Assembly (NCBI RefSeq): GCF_009017415.1
Contig: NC_092405.1
Location: 2,232,001 to 2,296,000, forward strand
DNA from: Aspergillus flavus
Lineage: Eukaryota; Ascomycota; Eurotiomycetes; Eurotiales; Aspergillaceae
Length of the DNA: 64,000 nt
Reading direction: 5' to 3'
In this document: in pieces, positions 49,009 to 60,100 of the stretch
Position numbering within the stretch: position 1 is the stretch's first letter
Layout of the letters: each line of letters starts with the position of its first letter
Notes under the pieces: model-generated
The model's input: the letters and a program-made list of their open reading frames with translations, nothing else
What the model was told of the DNA's origin: nothing
The model's database searches: none
Translations under genes and position numbers: made by a program

Positions 49009-49497
49009 GATGCTTTCGAGTCTATCGGGTTGAACGAGTCACTGGTTTGGGGGGTAAGACACCTAGATCCTAGACAGTCAACTTGAATCTATTCAAGTAT
49101 ATCGGAGTATGACGCTCGCCATCCTTGGGAATTGGCTAAGAAGAATCGGACATCAGCGGAAGATGGCTGCGCCACTCGGACATCGCTATAGTAGAACAAG
49201 GGGGAATAAAACCGCTGGGAAGAAGACAGAAGGATATCTTCGCAAAAATGCGCAATAATGTCGGAAACTTCGCGAGCGAGATGGCGGATAAGCTGATACT
49301 CTTCACTCCTGCACTAACCCTGTTGCGGTATGGTCGCCAAGAGGTGTCCTTAAATCTAGCCTAAAAAGTTCCGTCCAGGGCTTCTAGATCACATGCTTCT
49401 TTACTTCTACGTCACATCAATCATATAATCACATCAAGTGCAGCAATGCTCCAGTGGATGGGAAGTCCATTTCTGTTTGGGAACAGTCTTACCCGCA
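49009..49497. other. Short intergenic promoter region
   Basis: Upstream of the ACR-2-like factor and downstream of the lectin gene on the same strand. No other feature seen. Confidence 0.5.
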
Positions 49498-50175
49498 CTA
49501 CTTCGTGGCAACCAACTTCCACTGTTGGTTTTTCTGTTTATTCAGCGGGAAAACTAGCACAGGAGCACCATTTTCGTGGCTAATACCTTGGACGTCAAGA
49601 ACCGAATTAGGATGAGCCACACTATGAACGCTACAAAATTGTCTTTATCAGTATATCGCTCTGATATATGATGATATCTTCTCTCAAGAATCTTCAAAAC
49701 AACAGAATCACGTACAAGTAAGCTCCATCTTCCGCGCAGACAAACTTCCACCTGATATGCTTATCAGTTGCTGACTTGAGATTTCCAGTAGCTGGTTCTC
49801 GGTCTTTCTCTGTGAAAAAGATAAGCTCATGTTAACTAACAAGAAGTTTCACTTCTTTGACATGATATAAATAAAGAGTGATAGTACCAGGAGCAGTCAA
49901 ACATGTCCCTGCCTTGTCCGCCAGGATGAGGTATTCGTCATGCCCTGCGGCAGCAACGACCCAGTTCTGGTCCTCATGGTGCTTTCGTGCCTCCCTGTAA
50001 CGAGGTTAACCATGTCAGTACTAATTCGCCCTGGGCACCATAGGTTACCGTACCATTGTTGGACTTTGGTATGGTTAGCCTTCTTGGACTCGTCGAGGTC
50101 GAGGTATTTCTTGCTGTGCTGGACTTGAAACAAGTATAGACCGGGACCGTTAAAATCATTTATTGGTGCTTCCAT
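49498..50175 (-). CDS. Ricin-B-type beta-trefoil lectin-like protein
   Basis: Four exons on the minus strand: 49498..49630, 49716..49809, 49888..49994 and 50054..50175 (456 nt, 151 aa). It was reassembled from short open segments; the phases fit at each junction. The protein opens MEAPINDFNGPGLYLFQVQH, then KKYLDLDESKKANHTKVQQW and later DQNWVVAAAGHDEYLILADK. A second subdomain has VHSVAHPNSVLDVQG and ends NQQWKLVATK. The repeated QxW-type signature and LDL/LDV strands are typical of the ricin-B lectin fold, which binds galactose-type or other glycans. No signal peptide and no catalytic A-chain, so it is a lectin-type module, probably intracellular. It lies just upstream of the ACR-2-like gene on the same strand. 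Confidence 0.8.
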
Positions 50176-51605
50176 ATATGAAATTGCTATTATTCAGAGT
50201 GGAAAGTATGAAATTAATGAGAAAGTTGAGGCACGAACAGTCGAACAGCGTAGTAGGGCCATTTAAATGCCATCTGTCCATCCCACCATCAATGTGAACA
50301 TATTCATTCAGACCAGAGGCAGCAGCCACATTCAGTCGATGAGATAATTTGCAGCAATGTTGAAACTTCTCATTCGGCGTATCTCTCACTTGCTGCAAGA
50401 TGACTCCGCTCTGTAAGCCAGTCCGGGGTCTTCGGGGTTTTGGAACTATACTTATAGGAGGAATCTGGTTGATCATGATCTGCATGTTGGCTCATCCAGT
50501 CCAGGTTGCAATTTCACGAGTCAACAATAGAATCTCTGTGCACACGAGATACCGGAGAGATTTGTATGATAGGGTAAATGGGTTTAACCTCTAGTGCTTA
50601 TATGACTACTCTTTTCCCAGCTGATAATGTGAAGATCCGGTGGCATGAAGCGGGGTAGCTATGGGTGATCAGTCGATAAGTATTCTAATGGTCATAAAGA
50701 ATCCTTTTGCTGGTTAGTTGGACTTGCTATAGTAATAATAGCATATACAGAAGTTTGGATATCTTCCTCTCATAAATTAGTGGCGGAAGTCGTGAAAATA
50801 GAGTAAACCCAAGCACACACCAGCACTACTGTGCAAAAGGTATAAGACGCATAAGGCCTGGCTGTCAGTACGAGACCTGGCTGTAGTTTACATGCGTCGT
50901 ATCCTGGGCATTAGGAACGAAGGTGTTGTTGGGGCTTTGAACAAGGTCGGCGTGCGTTCGTAGTTGCCAAGATCTAAGATATCGAACAATCAAAATTACA
51001 CTACAAGGAACCAGGAACAATATGATAGGAGGTAAAGCTACACTTTCTTTGTCCGCTTGCATCTTGAGCCACGCTCGGTAATGTCTACGGAGAACGTTTG
51101 ACAAGCCAGGCCATTTCAACCACAAGATGCAGCGTAGATCTACATGACGTCTCCTTGCCACCCGACATATCCAGCCCCTTAGCGAAAAGATGGACGAGGT
51201 ATATGCGAGAACAGGCGAGTCCACGGATGGCAAGACTGACTCAGCCACCTCCTGTGTCATACTGGAGTTGAACCGCCAGAGTCGTCCTCCAACCAAGCTG
51301 GAGATTGTGGAGGTTGTCCGGGAGAACAGTGTACGATGAAGCAAGGTCGTGTCGTCTCAGTAGATCTTTGAGAAGCCGAATATGTGATTGTATTCGCCCC
51401 TATGTCAAGTTCGATAACTGAACATTATTCATCCTAAACCGACTCTTTGAACCCGTTTCGCAAGATCAGAAGCAAAAAAGAGACCGTTTCAAATGCCACG
51501 TATGGCTCCAACGCAAATATGCATCACATTCTCAGCCTCCCTTCGCCACGGCGACCTAGGGGATTCCCGGTCGCCGGACGATCAAACCCTCGCAGAGTGC
51601 GTTCT
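50176..51605. other. Intergenic region with one weak coding candidate
   Basis: Between the lectin and the eS30 gene. It includes the possible small membrane protein listed at 50865-51260. Otherwise nothing is supported; a 63-codon plus-strand frame at 51447-51638 overlaps the last eS30 exon and its intron in antisense and is probably chance. Confidence 0.45.
50865..51260 (-). CDS. Possible small single-pass membrane protein
   Basis: An open frame of 131 codons from the ATG giving MTQEVAESVLPSVDS. It has a basic central part (CRVARRRHVDLRC), one hydrophobic segment PPIILFLVPCSVILIVRYL near residues 76-94, and a polar tail. No family is recognised, and the frame extends upstream without an ATG. 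The gene may be chance; it is listed only because of the clear membrane segment and lack of any overlap. Confidence 0.3.
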   Translation of the reverse strand: MTQEVAESVLPSVDSPVLAYTSSIFSLRGWICRVARRRHVDLRCILWLKWPGLSNVLRRHYRAWLKMQADKESVALPPIILFLVPCSVILIVRYLRSWQLRTHADLVQSPNNTFVPNAQDTTHVNYSQVSY

Positions 51606-52009
51606 TTACGAGCTGGGGTTGGCGTTCATCTATTGTAGATATCAGCCTCCATCGCAATAGCCATGCCAAAGATGTTATCTCCATCGCTTTCTCATACCTT
51701 GCGCTTGCCACCGGTCATGGTGACGTTGACGAAACGACGGGTGTAGACGATCCTCTTGCGGGCACGGCCCTTAGGAGTCTTGGGCTTCTCCTGCTTGTCG
51801 ACCTTGGGAGTGGCGGCCTTGACCTTACCGGCACGAGCGAGGCTGAGAAAAAGGGTCAGAATCTGAAATTTGGAGATATCTTCGATGGAGGGGTCGTGAG
51901 GCGAAGGGTTACTTACGATCCGTGGACCTATAACGGTGTAAAGTCAGTAATCAGCATTTCCCCCTGCGAGAAAGAAGGTGTGGACGACTTATTCACATAC
52001 CTTACCCAT
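51606..52009 (-). CDS. rps30: Ribosomal protein eS30 (RPS30)
   Basis: Four coding exons on the minus strand: 51606..51629 (24 nt), 51698..51842 (145 nt), 51917..51927 (11 nt) and 52001..52009 (9 nt), 189 nt, 62 aa. The protein reads [15 protein letters not shown], then [32 protein letters not shown] and the tail MNANPSS, which is the full eS30 sequence pattern. The start ATG is followed by only two more codons before an intron, a common arrangement in fungal ribosomal protein genes. There is no ubiquitin-like fusion partner (unlike animal FAU). eS30 is a very basic 40S subunit protein near the decoding site. The gene has no long open frame and is easily missed. Confidence 0.95.
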
Positions 52010-54352
52010 ATTGACTGTATTTGGCGGATGAACGGGGAAAGGGTTTCGTTAGGTTCTGTCGATGGTGTTGTCGCTGATGATGCCGACTGATTGTGGGCTC
52101 GAATTTTTCAGTGTGGTCACGGGTTTGTGCGCTTGTGCGCTTGTTCGCTGTCTCGGCTCCACTTATTTTGGCCCGGAACAAAGTATTGCCTCCACTAAGA
52201 GTGCCTGGATGCCTGGGGATTACTGCCTGGCTTTTGACTCACAGTTCGGTTGGATTAATGTTTCTCCGATGGTGGCACTTTTCTTTTTTTGGGATTAGTA
52301 TCACTTGCCCGCGAAGATCAGTGTCAATTAGGGCATCTATTTGATGCCTGATTGTCAGCGAACGCTGGTGTAAATAGGTATCTAATCTCGTCCACCATTA
52401 TATTCTTTTACTTCACTTCCTGAATCTAATCGCCTTCGAATTTACTTCACGGACGGAACAGTATGGTTGTGACATGACCTAGCACATTTTCGTCTGCTAG
52501 AACGTAATTTGACAAAAAGTCACCAAGCGATCAAAATAATGCCTGCCGATATGTGATACTTCTATACTATGACAGCTGAAGTACCCAATCCGGGAGGCCA
52601 CAGGCGTATGAAAAGGGTAATATGTAGGATGCATCTATCTATAGTGCAATTATTGAATACACGCCAGGGAGTATCCGCTGTTACCCAGCTTGGAGTTCAG
52701 GGCACGGGTGGATATATCGTAAATCCGTCCTCTTGATCTAGTTGAGATGACAATGACGTTATGACTGGGGGCAATTTGAAATCAAAGCCCGACCGAGAGT
52801 CAACATTGTGAATATGGTCTCTCTAACTACCGCCAGCCGTGTCTGCGAGACTGGTTGCAGGCCCAGCCATGCATCCAGACCAAAAGAGTCAGTGGGGATG
52901 GCATATGGGATCGAACGGAATCACAACTATGAGAGCGATGGATAATCGATGCATAGTAAGAAGGCCCCCACATAGGACCGTAAGTAATAACAACAGCAAT
53001 ACGAGGCAACGCGGCTGGTCCAACAAGTGGAAGGAGGGGAATTACTTGCCGATGTACGGACAACGTACAGAGTATGCGCAGTAGCTTTCGCACAGATCGG
53101 GGATCATCACGTATGTCTTAGTAGGGTTACTAGGGTAGGGTTGGATACTACTGTGACTATGTATGTGCCTACTGACAGGGATCGGCGTTTCCGGGAATAT
53201 GGCGGTCAATTGCATGGACTTGGACGAGACCAATCAACGTCAAACATTTAGCAAGCAATAATTACACCTGGAAACCGAGCACGCAGACTCGGATGTCAGC
53301 TCAATTAGGCGTAATGCTAATCTACCGGGGGAAAGAGAACCGACGAGCCATAATCGTCAAGTCGGTCAGCCACCCGGTCCACATGGATTCTATGAGCTAT
53401 CTAGAGGTGTAATATTTGCACAGCATGCGTTTTCGTGCGTCGTGCTAAGCATAAATGCTCTACTTCCGTCGCGAACACATCATGCATAACCCTCAGTGGA
53501 GATGTTTGCTTTGCTAATGCTGAGACAGGTCTTGTAGGTCCACCTCGATCCAAGGATCCCAAGCCAATAATTTACCTGTGGCGTCATTGCTAGTCAGTGT
53601 AGATTTCAAGTAATGTATGGAGTAGGTCTTAACCCCGAGGGTGGACGGATATAAGTAAATATTATACGAAGCAAAGGCATGAACGCCGGACAATAAAGTC
53701 TTCCAATAGCAATAGGAGACTTGAACTACCACGTTCTAGGTCTGGAAAATAAGGTTCCGAAAGTATAATAATCAACAAACTACCCTAAACTTCTTAGTCG
53801 GACGTTCGCTATATTCCTAGGCGCCACCTTCAGCCAGCCTTCAGTGCGACCTTTTCTCATTTAGGAGGTTGCTGAGAGTACTGTGCATCGTTAGCCCCAG
53901 ATGTTTCAGAGCCTACGATCTACAGTGGGTATTGGTTTTTCGACTGATTCATTTCACTCTTAATCATCTATACATCACAGTGCATGCAGCCCAGAGGCCT
54001 TTGAGCAGCTCATAGACGTAGAGATAAAGTGCATGTGAAAGAGAAGGCGACGACCCCTATCAATAGTATCCTTGGTGAACAAGGGAGATAACTACACCGA
54101 CTACCAATTCGCTGTTTTGCAGTTATGACAGTCGTACTGTAGAAGTGGTCGTCGAAGATAGTGGAAAAGCTTCACTATGTACATCTGAGACGGTTCAATC
54201 AACTCCTCGCTTGGACCTCCTTTCCTGGTAAGAACATCGACAGGGTTAATTAGTTACAGGGATCAATTGCTGCTACATGTAAGACAAACACTGATGGACC
54301 AACCAACTCAACTACAAAGGAAGACTCATGCAGGTAAACTCCACAATCGATC
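52010..54352. other. Intergenic region, eS30 promoter and unassigned sequence
   Basis: Contains the promoter of eS30 near 52010-52350. The following 2 kb has only short, unsupported frames and no clear repeat. Confidence 0.5.
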
Positions 54353-56045
54353 TCAGCTCTCCACAGCCCCATTCAGACCTTTCCCGTTCACGTCATTTAC
54401 GCTATTCAGTTCATGCACTCCATTCACACCATTGACCCCCTTCCCTTTATGCACTCCTTTGATCCCCTTCATCGATCCATTCTCATGCACCTTGTGCGCA
54501 TCATTGCCAGGGCCCTCAGCTACGGAATCCTCGGGAGGTGCTTTTGGGCGCGCCAGGCTTTTCCTGGCCCTCTTCAAAGTCGAAACGACACTTGCGGGGT
54601 TGGGCAGATTGGGATTGTCGCCACCCTTCTTGGGGATTGACTCTTTGTCTAGAATCCCCGCTTTGACCATCTCGTTCACACTCGAATGGATCTTGGCTTC
54701 GACTGGAATATCCCGCGGGGCTCCCAAGTTGGGTGGAAACCTTCTGGGAACCCACTCTCCTTTCTCCAGTTCTAATCGGGTGAAGATAGGTAGTATCTCT
54801 GCCAGGGCTTCATTCAGTATAGTCACAACGCAAAGAAAAAGAAGAAAGGAAAAGAAAGAAAGGAACAGAAGGTGGGGAGTAAAAGGGTGCATACCGAGGA
54901 TCCACCAGAAGATAACCATCAAGAAAGCCGATGCATGTCCGAACCAGAGACAATCATGTGGCTGATTAGTGTGACGCCTGACTTCCCACGCATTGGTCCC
55001 CGGCTCCTCCTTCCCGGGAAACACGCTTTCAGCTCTCAAGACATCTTCGACATTAGTCGTTTGAAATTCCAGCTTACTTTCCGAGCCTTCCAGGTGCAGA
55101 ACTTCCTGGACCATCCAATTCAATGGTGTATCAGAAAGCAAATGTTTCTGGCCTTTCTGGAGATTGTATCCGCCGCCCACATCGCTGTGGTTCCCCGCAA
55201 ACCACACTTCCTTGAAGTCGGAATTGAGCCCATTCTTGTCCATCATGTAGAGGGCGGGCTTGAACTTCAGCCGTCTCTCATGGATAGACACTGCGTGTCG
55301 AATGTACTTGGCGGCGGGCGTCGCGATGTATCGATATGACGTGCGAAAAAAGGGGATCTCAAACTGACCCACACTATTGACACAGTCGAACAAGCCAAGG
55401 AAGTGTATACCCACGCCCAGTCGGCAAAAGGTTCTCTTGAACTTCTTCATGAACTCATTCAGCTCCCGATCCTTTTCGGTCTGAGGAACATTGCCGCGGG
55501 ATTGTTCATAGTTGCTGAATGTCTCCCAGGCGAAATGAACCATTTCCTCATTTCCTCTGGACAGAAGACCCAATTCATGAACCATCTCCGCGAGGAATCG
55601 TGCAGTGTAGGCACCACGGGAGAACCCAAAGATGTAGATATGATCACCTTCAGAATAGTAACGCATGAGAAAACGATAGCCGGCAAGGACATGATCGCTA
55701 AACGATGAGCCAACTGCTTGATCAACAGCGCTGATGATCTTGGATTTGATCTTGGGCCAGAATCGAACCAGTCCAGAGCTGGAGGACTGGCCTTTGACGT
55801 AGGTCCCGATACCGGCTGGCAATGGTTAGTATACGGTTATCTGGCAACAACTACGCTTGAATCTGCAACATACGTTGGTAATAGTGAAATTGATTTGGAG
55901 CGTGTCGATCCAGCATTTGATAAATCTTCATGATATTTGTGTCTGACTCATTTCCTTGGAACTGGTTGCCTGTGCCGTCGAAACACAAGACAATCCGACG
56001 TGGGTTGTCCCCAGGAGCATCTGTTTCGCTTGTCGCGTGTGGCAT
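54353..56045 (-). CDS. DUF2235 / Tle1-like alpha/beta hydrolase
   Basis: Three exons on the minus strand: 54353..54798, 54895..55815 and 55874..56045 (1539 nt, 512 aa). The intron between the first two listed exons is 96 nt and has no in-frame stop, so a read-through form is possible. Motifs: [14 protein letters not shown] (residues 17-30), the nucleophile elbow GFSRGA with Ser123, [12 protein letters not shown] with Asp201, and [10 protein letters not shown] with His267 and Asp269. These are characteristic of DUF2235 proteins and of bacterial Tle1 phospholipases. A lipase or phospholipase activity is inferred. The C-terminus is polar with repeated Val-Asn-Gly units ([12 protein letters not shown]). 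No signal peptide. Its 5' end faces the Ppo gene across 1.1 kb. Confidence 0.88.
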
Positions 56046-57154
56046 TGTGAGGTACGAGTTCAGGAATACAGAGTATTAAGGGTATGAGGGTAGTATCAAG
56101 AACGAGACTCTGTGTTGAATGACCGGAAACCCGGCAGTCCCAGCTTATGAATATCTCTAGGGTCTCGGTGATGTTCTAATTGGGATACAAGTTCATGAGA
56201 AACACATGTGATATTCAGCTTCATATTGCTTTTCTCCTTATCCCTTTTTCTTTGTATAGCCGAGAATATTCTCGCCCCAAGCGCCGGACTTCGCCGCGCT
56301 GAGCGGTTGCCATGCGTTTGTGTGCATATATTCTGGGTCCCAATGGCTGCGAAGCAATCGCCGATTCTAGGGATAGATTTATTGCTTGACCGCATCCCTG
56401 TTGCAGAGATTTCCATGCAGTGCAACATGATGCACATTCATGCGAAGGATCCCATTGGTTAGAAATGATGTAGCCATAGTCCAGATGCTCAGCTCGGGTT
56501 TTCCGGTTCAAGAGGGGTTGTTGGAAAGCCCTCCAATACAGGCTAAGTTATGGAATCTGAAATATACATGTGGCTGGCTGGATAGTCAATGTGGTTTGTG
56601 AAATATGTGAGTGGATGTGCGGTTAGCTTCCAGCAATAACTCCGCGGGCACTCGTACAGCAGACTTACAAGGGCATCGGATGCAAGCCCCTGGTAGAAAG
56701 AAGCAATTCACAACGCCCAAAAAAGCAAGAGCCAATGTGACGTGTGATGCCGGAGATTCTCGGCTCTCCCTCGTTAGGTATCCACTCTCATTAAAGTATG
56801 TCCTTGAGCTGATGAGCAAGGGAAGAGAATTGACTTGGCAGTCTGCCTCGGAGCAAGAGTGCAAGTGGCACTGTGGCAAAGTGATCCAGCTTCCTCGTAT
56901 CGATCTATGCGCAACTGTCATATCTGGTAATCCGAGTTCACGACAGGACTAGACCTTGTCGAGAAATATCCGAACAAAAAGTGGATCTATCAACGAGGAA
57001 GAATGGTATATAACCTGGGGGACTTGACGACCTTCTCCCATTTTCCCCAGAAACTCAAGATTTGTTCTCATTGCAGAGACTCTTTTACACTTCTTGGTTG
57101 TTAAACTCTGTTGCTTAGCGGTAGTGACATTGCCCTGAAGGCAGGAGAACCATC
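56046..57154. other. Divergent promoter region of the hydrolase and oxygenase genes
   Basis: About 1.1 kb between two start codons pointing away from each other. Open frames on both strands (for example around 56208-56462 and 56611-56952) lack splice support or motifs. No obvious repeat. Confidence 0.5.
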
Positions 57155-60100
57155 ATGGGGTGGTTGAGCACTACGACTAAGTCGTCCTGGAATCCCTTCA
57201 GTACGGGTTCCTCGGGCTCATCTCTAGGTATGTCTCCTCAATACTATGTATACAATTGGAAACCACTGCTGATACTAGAAAAGTCAAAAATATATTGCCT
57301 GGGCCTTCAGACAGCGGTGGCTCTTTGGCATCGCTGGCCTTCGGTTCTAAGGACCAAAAATGGTTCCAAAGCGTCCTGAGTAAATTCGGTTTCAACGGTG
57401 TTCTCGCGACTGTACTTAGCTTCTTTCTCTATGCTCTCTACCTCAAGTTCGTCAACCATGATGAGAAAGGCTTGCAAACTTTGATCAAAGAAAAGGCATC
57501 CCAGTATCTCGGCAAGATCCCAGGCCTCAACAAGCTCTCCTTCCTGAAAGGACATCTGCCTTTGGGTAAATTTTCAAAGTCACTGATTCCGAAGGCAACG
57601 AAAGGTGCGCTCGGAAGTATTGCTGGAAGTAGTGGTGGTATACTGTCAAAACTCAATCCCTTCAACTGGAAAATCTTCAACAAGCGGAAGATTGCTGAGG
57701 AAGAGGATGATATGAGGTATCAAGCAGGTGAACCCTACGGAGACCCGGAAGTTCTGGCTCCCACCCTGCGCGACGATCTTAAAGCTGTCGGGCTCAAGGC
57801 TGGTGTCCAAGATCTGAAAGTGCTTCTGGATGTCGTCAAGAATAAGGGCAAACCCATTGATGATCGAGATTTGACGGTAAGTCGCACGAGAATCTAAGGA
57901 TATAGCGCTTGCTAACAGGACCTTAGATGGAGAAACTCATCGCTATTGTCTCGTCCCTGCCTCGAAACTCCAAAGCGAGGGAGAAGTTGACTGGCGTTCT
58001 CATTGATACGCTCTGGCAGAGTTTACCTCATCCACCCATGACCTATCTCGGTAACAAATATCAATATCGGACACCTGATGGAAGCTACAACGTGAGTTAT
58101 AATGAGCAATATGATCGTTATTGAGGTTGACTAATCGATATATTAGAACCCTCTTCAACCAGACTTAGGAAAAGCGGGCAGCCCTTATGCGAGAAACGTT
58201 CCCAAATTGAAGCACATGCATGGTGTTCCTCCCGATCCAGGTCTTCTTTTTGACTGTAGGTGTTAAACTGCATTCTTCCCATTGAAGAAACTACTAACTC
58301 ATCTAGTGCTCATGGCTCGAAGCGATGAAACTTTCAAAGAAAACCCAGCTGGTCTGTCATCCGTGCTTTTCTATCACGCAACGATTATCATTCATGGTAA
58401 GATAGACCCGCATAAAACCTTGAACAGTCTGCTTATGTGAGTTAGATATCTTCCGGAGCAACCGATTTGATCCTAACATCAGTGACACGTCTTCTTACCT
58501 TGACCTCGCCCCTCTGTATGGATCCAGCCTGGAGGATCAGATGAAGGTTCGAACCAAGGTCCGCGGTTTACTCAAGCCAGACACCTTCAGTGAGAAGAGA
58601 CTCATTGGAATGCCCCCCGGCGTTAATGCAATTCTCGTGATGTATAACCGTTTCCACAACTATGTAGCCGACAACCTCCTTAAGATCAATGAGGGAGGAC
58701 GGTTTTCGCTGCCCGCAACCAAATCCGAGGAGGACAAGAAGGCTGCACTGGCCAAACAGGATGAAGATCTATTTCAGACTGCTCGACTGTGAGGACCAAA
58801 AACTGACTATTGATTTTATATGTTTGCTAATCAGCAAATTGTCTAGGGTTACCAATGGTCTCTACGTTAATATCTCATTGCACGACTATATCCGAGGCCT
58901 GGCCAACCTTCATCATTCATCGAGTGACTGGACTCTTGATCCTCGAGTCAAGATCAACAAGATCTTTGACTCGGAGGGTGTTCCCCGAGGAATCGGTAAC
59001 CAGGTGTCTGTCGAATTCAATCTCTTGTACCGCTTCCACTCTATTATCTCCCGTCGCGATGAGAAATGGATGAACGAGTTCTTCGCAGATATTTTCGGTC
59101 AAGACAAGAAGGTTGACCAGCTCACTCCACAGGAATTCATCCAGGGTCTTTATCGCTTCGAACAGAGCATTCCCGAGGATCCCAGTGAGCGTGAATTTGG
59201 CGGACTCAAGCGTGGTGAAAATGGCAAATTCAGTGACGCCGACTTAGTACAGCTGATGAAGGATAGCATGGAGGACCCTGCAGGCTGCTTCGGTGCCAGG
59301 ATGGTTCCAAAGGCGCTCCGTGTTATTGAGATTCTGGGTATCATTCAGGCAAGGAAGTGGCAGCTAGCCTCTTTGAATGAGACGCGCGACTTCTTCAAAC
59401 TCAAGCGCCACGAGACTTTCGAGGATGTTAACTCGAATCATGAGATTGCTGATCTTCTGCGCAAGCTCTATGATGATCCTGACATGGTTGAAATGTATCC
59501 TGGGCTGTTCCTCGAGGATATCAAGCCACGCATGGATCCTGGTATACTTACCTCCCTTACTTTCTGAAAATCTTTTGCTTACGAGTAGGGTAGGTCATGG
59601 TGGATGCACCCCTTACACCGTTGGAAGAGCAGTGTTCAGTGACGCCGTTACGCTTGTTCGATCAGATCGGTTCCTTACTATTGACTACACGGCTTCGAAC
59701 CTCACCTGCTGGGGTTATAACGAAGTTCAACAGGACTATGACATGTAAGATCAATTATTTCCTTCCTTTTATAGATGATGGCTAACAAGAATTTATCTAG
59801 TCTGGGTGGCTCGATGTTCCACAAATTGTTCCAGCGCGCTCTTCCCAACTGGTTCCCGTATAACTCATTGCATATCACCCAGCCTATGTACACCAGGAAG
59901 ATGAACGAGCAGATCGCCCGGGAAATTGGAACTATCGACGAGTATACCCTTGATGACCCTTCGCCGCCTCCAAAGACCGTTATCGTGACCAAGCACTCCA
60001 CCATCACCAAGCTCTCGAAGGACCAGGCCAACTTCCGTGTTATCTGGGCTAAGTATCTGAATGAGATGATTCCGGGTAGAGACTTCAGTGACTACATGTT

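Noticed and set aside
51447..51638. 63-codon plus-strand open frame
   Set aside because: Overlaps the eS30 last exon and its intron in antisense and lacks motifs.
54267..54965. 232-codon plus-strand open frame
   Set aside because: Antisense shadow of the 3' end of the DUF2235 gene, whose exons carry clear hydrolase motifs.
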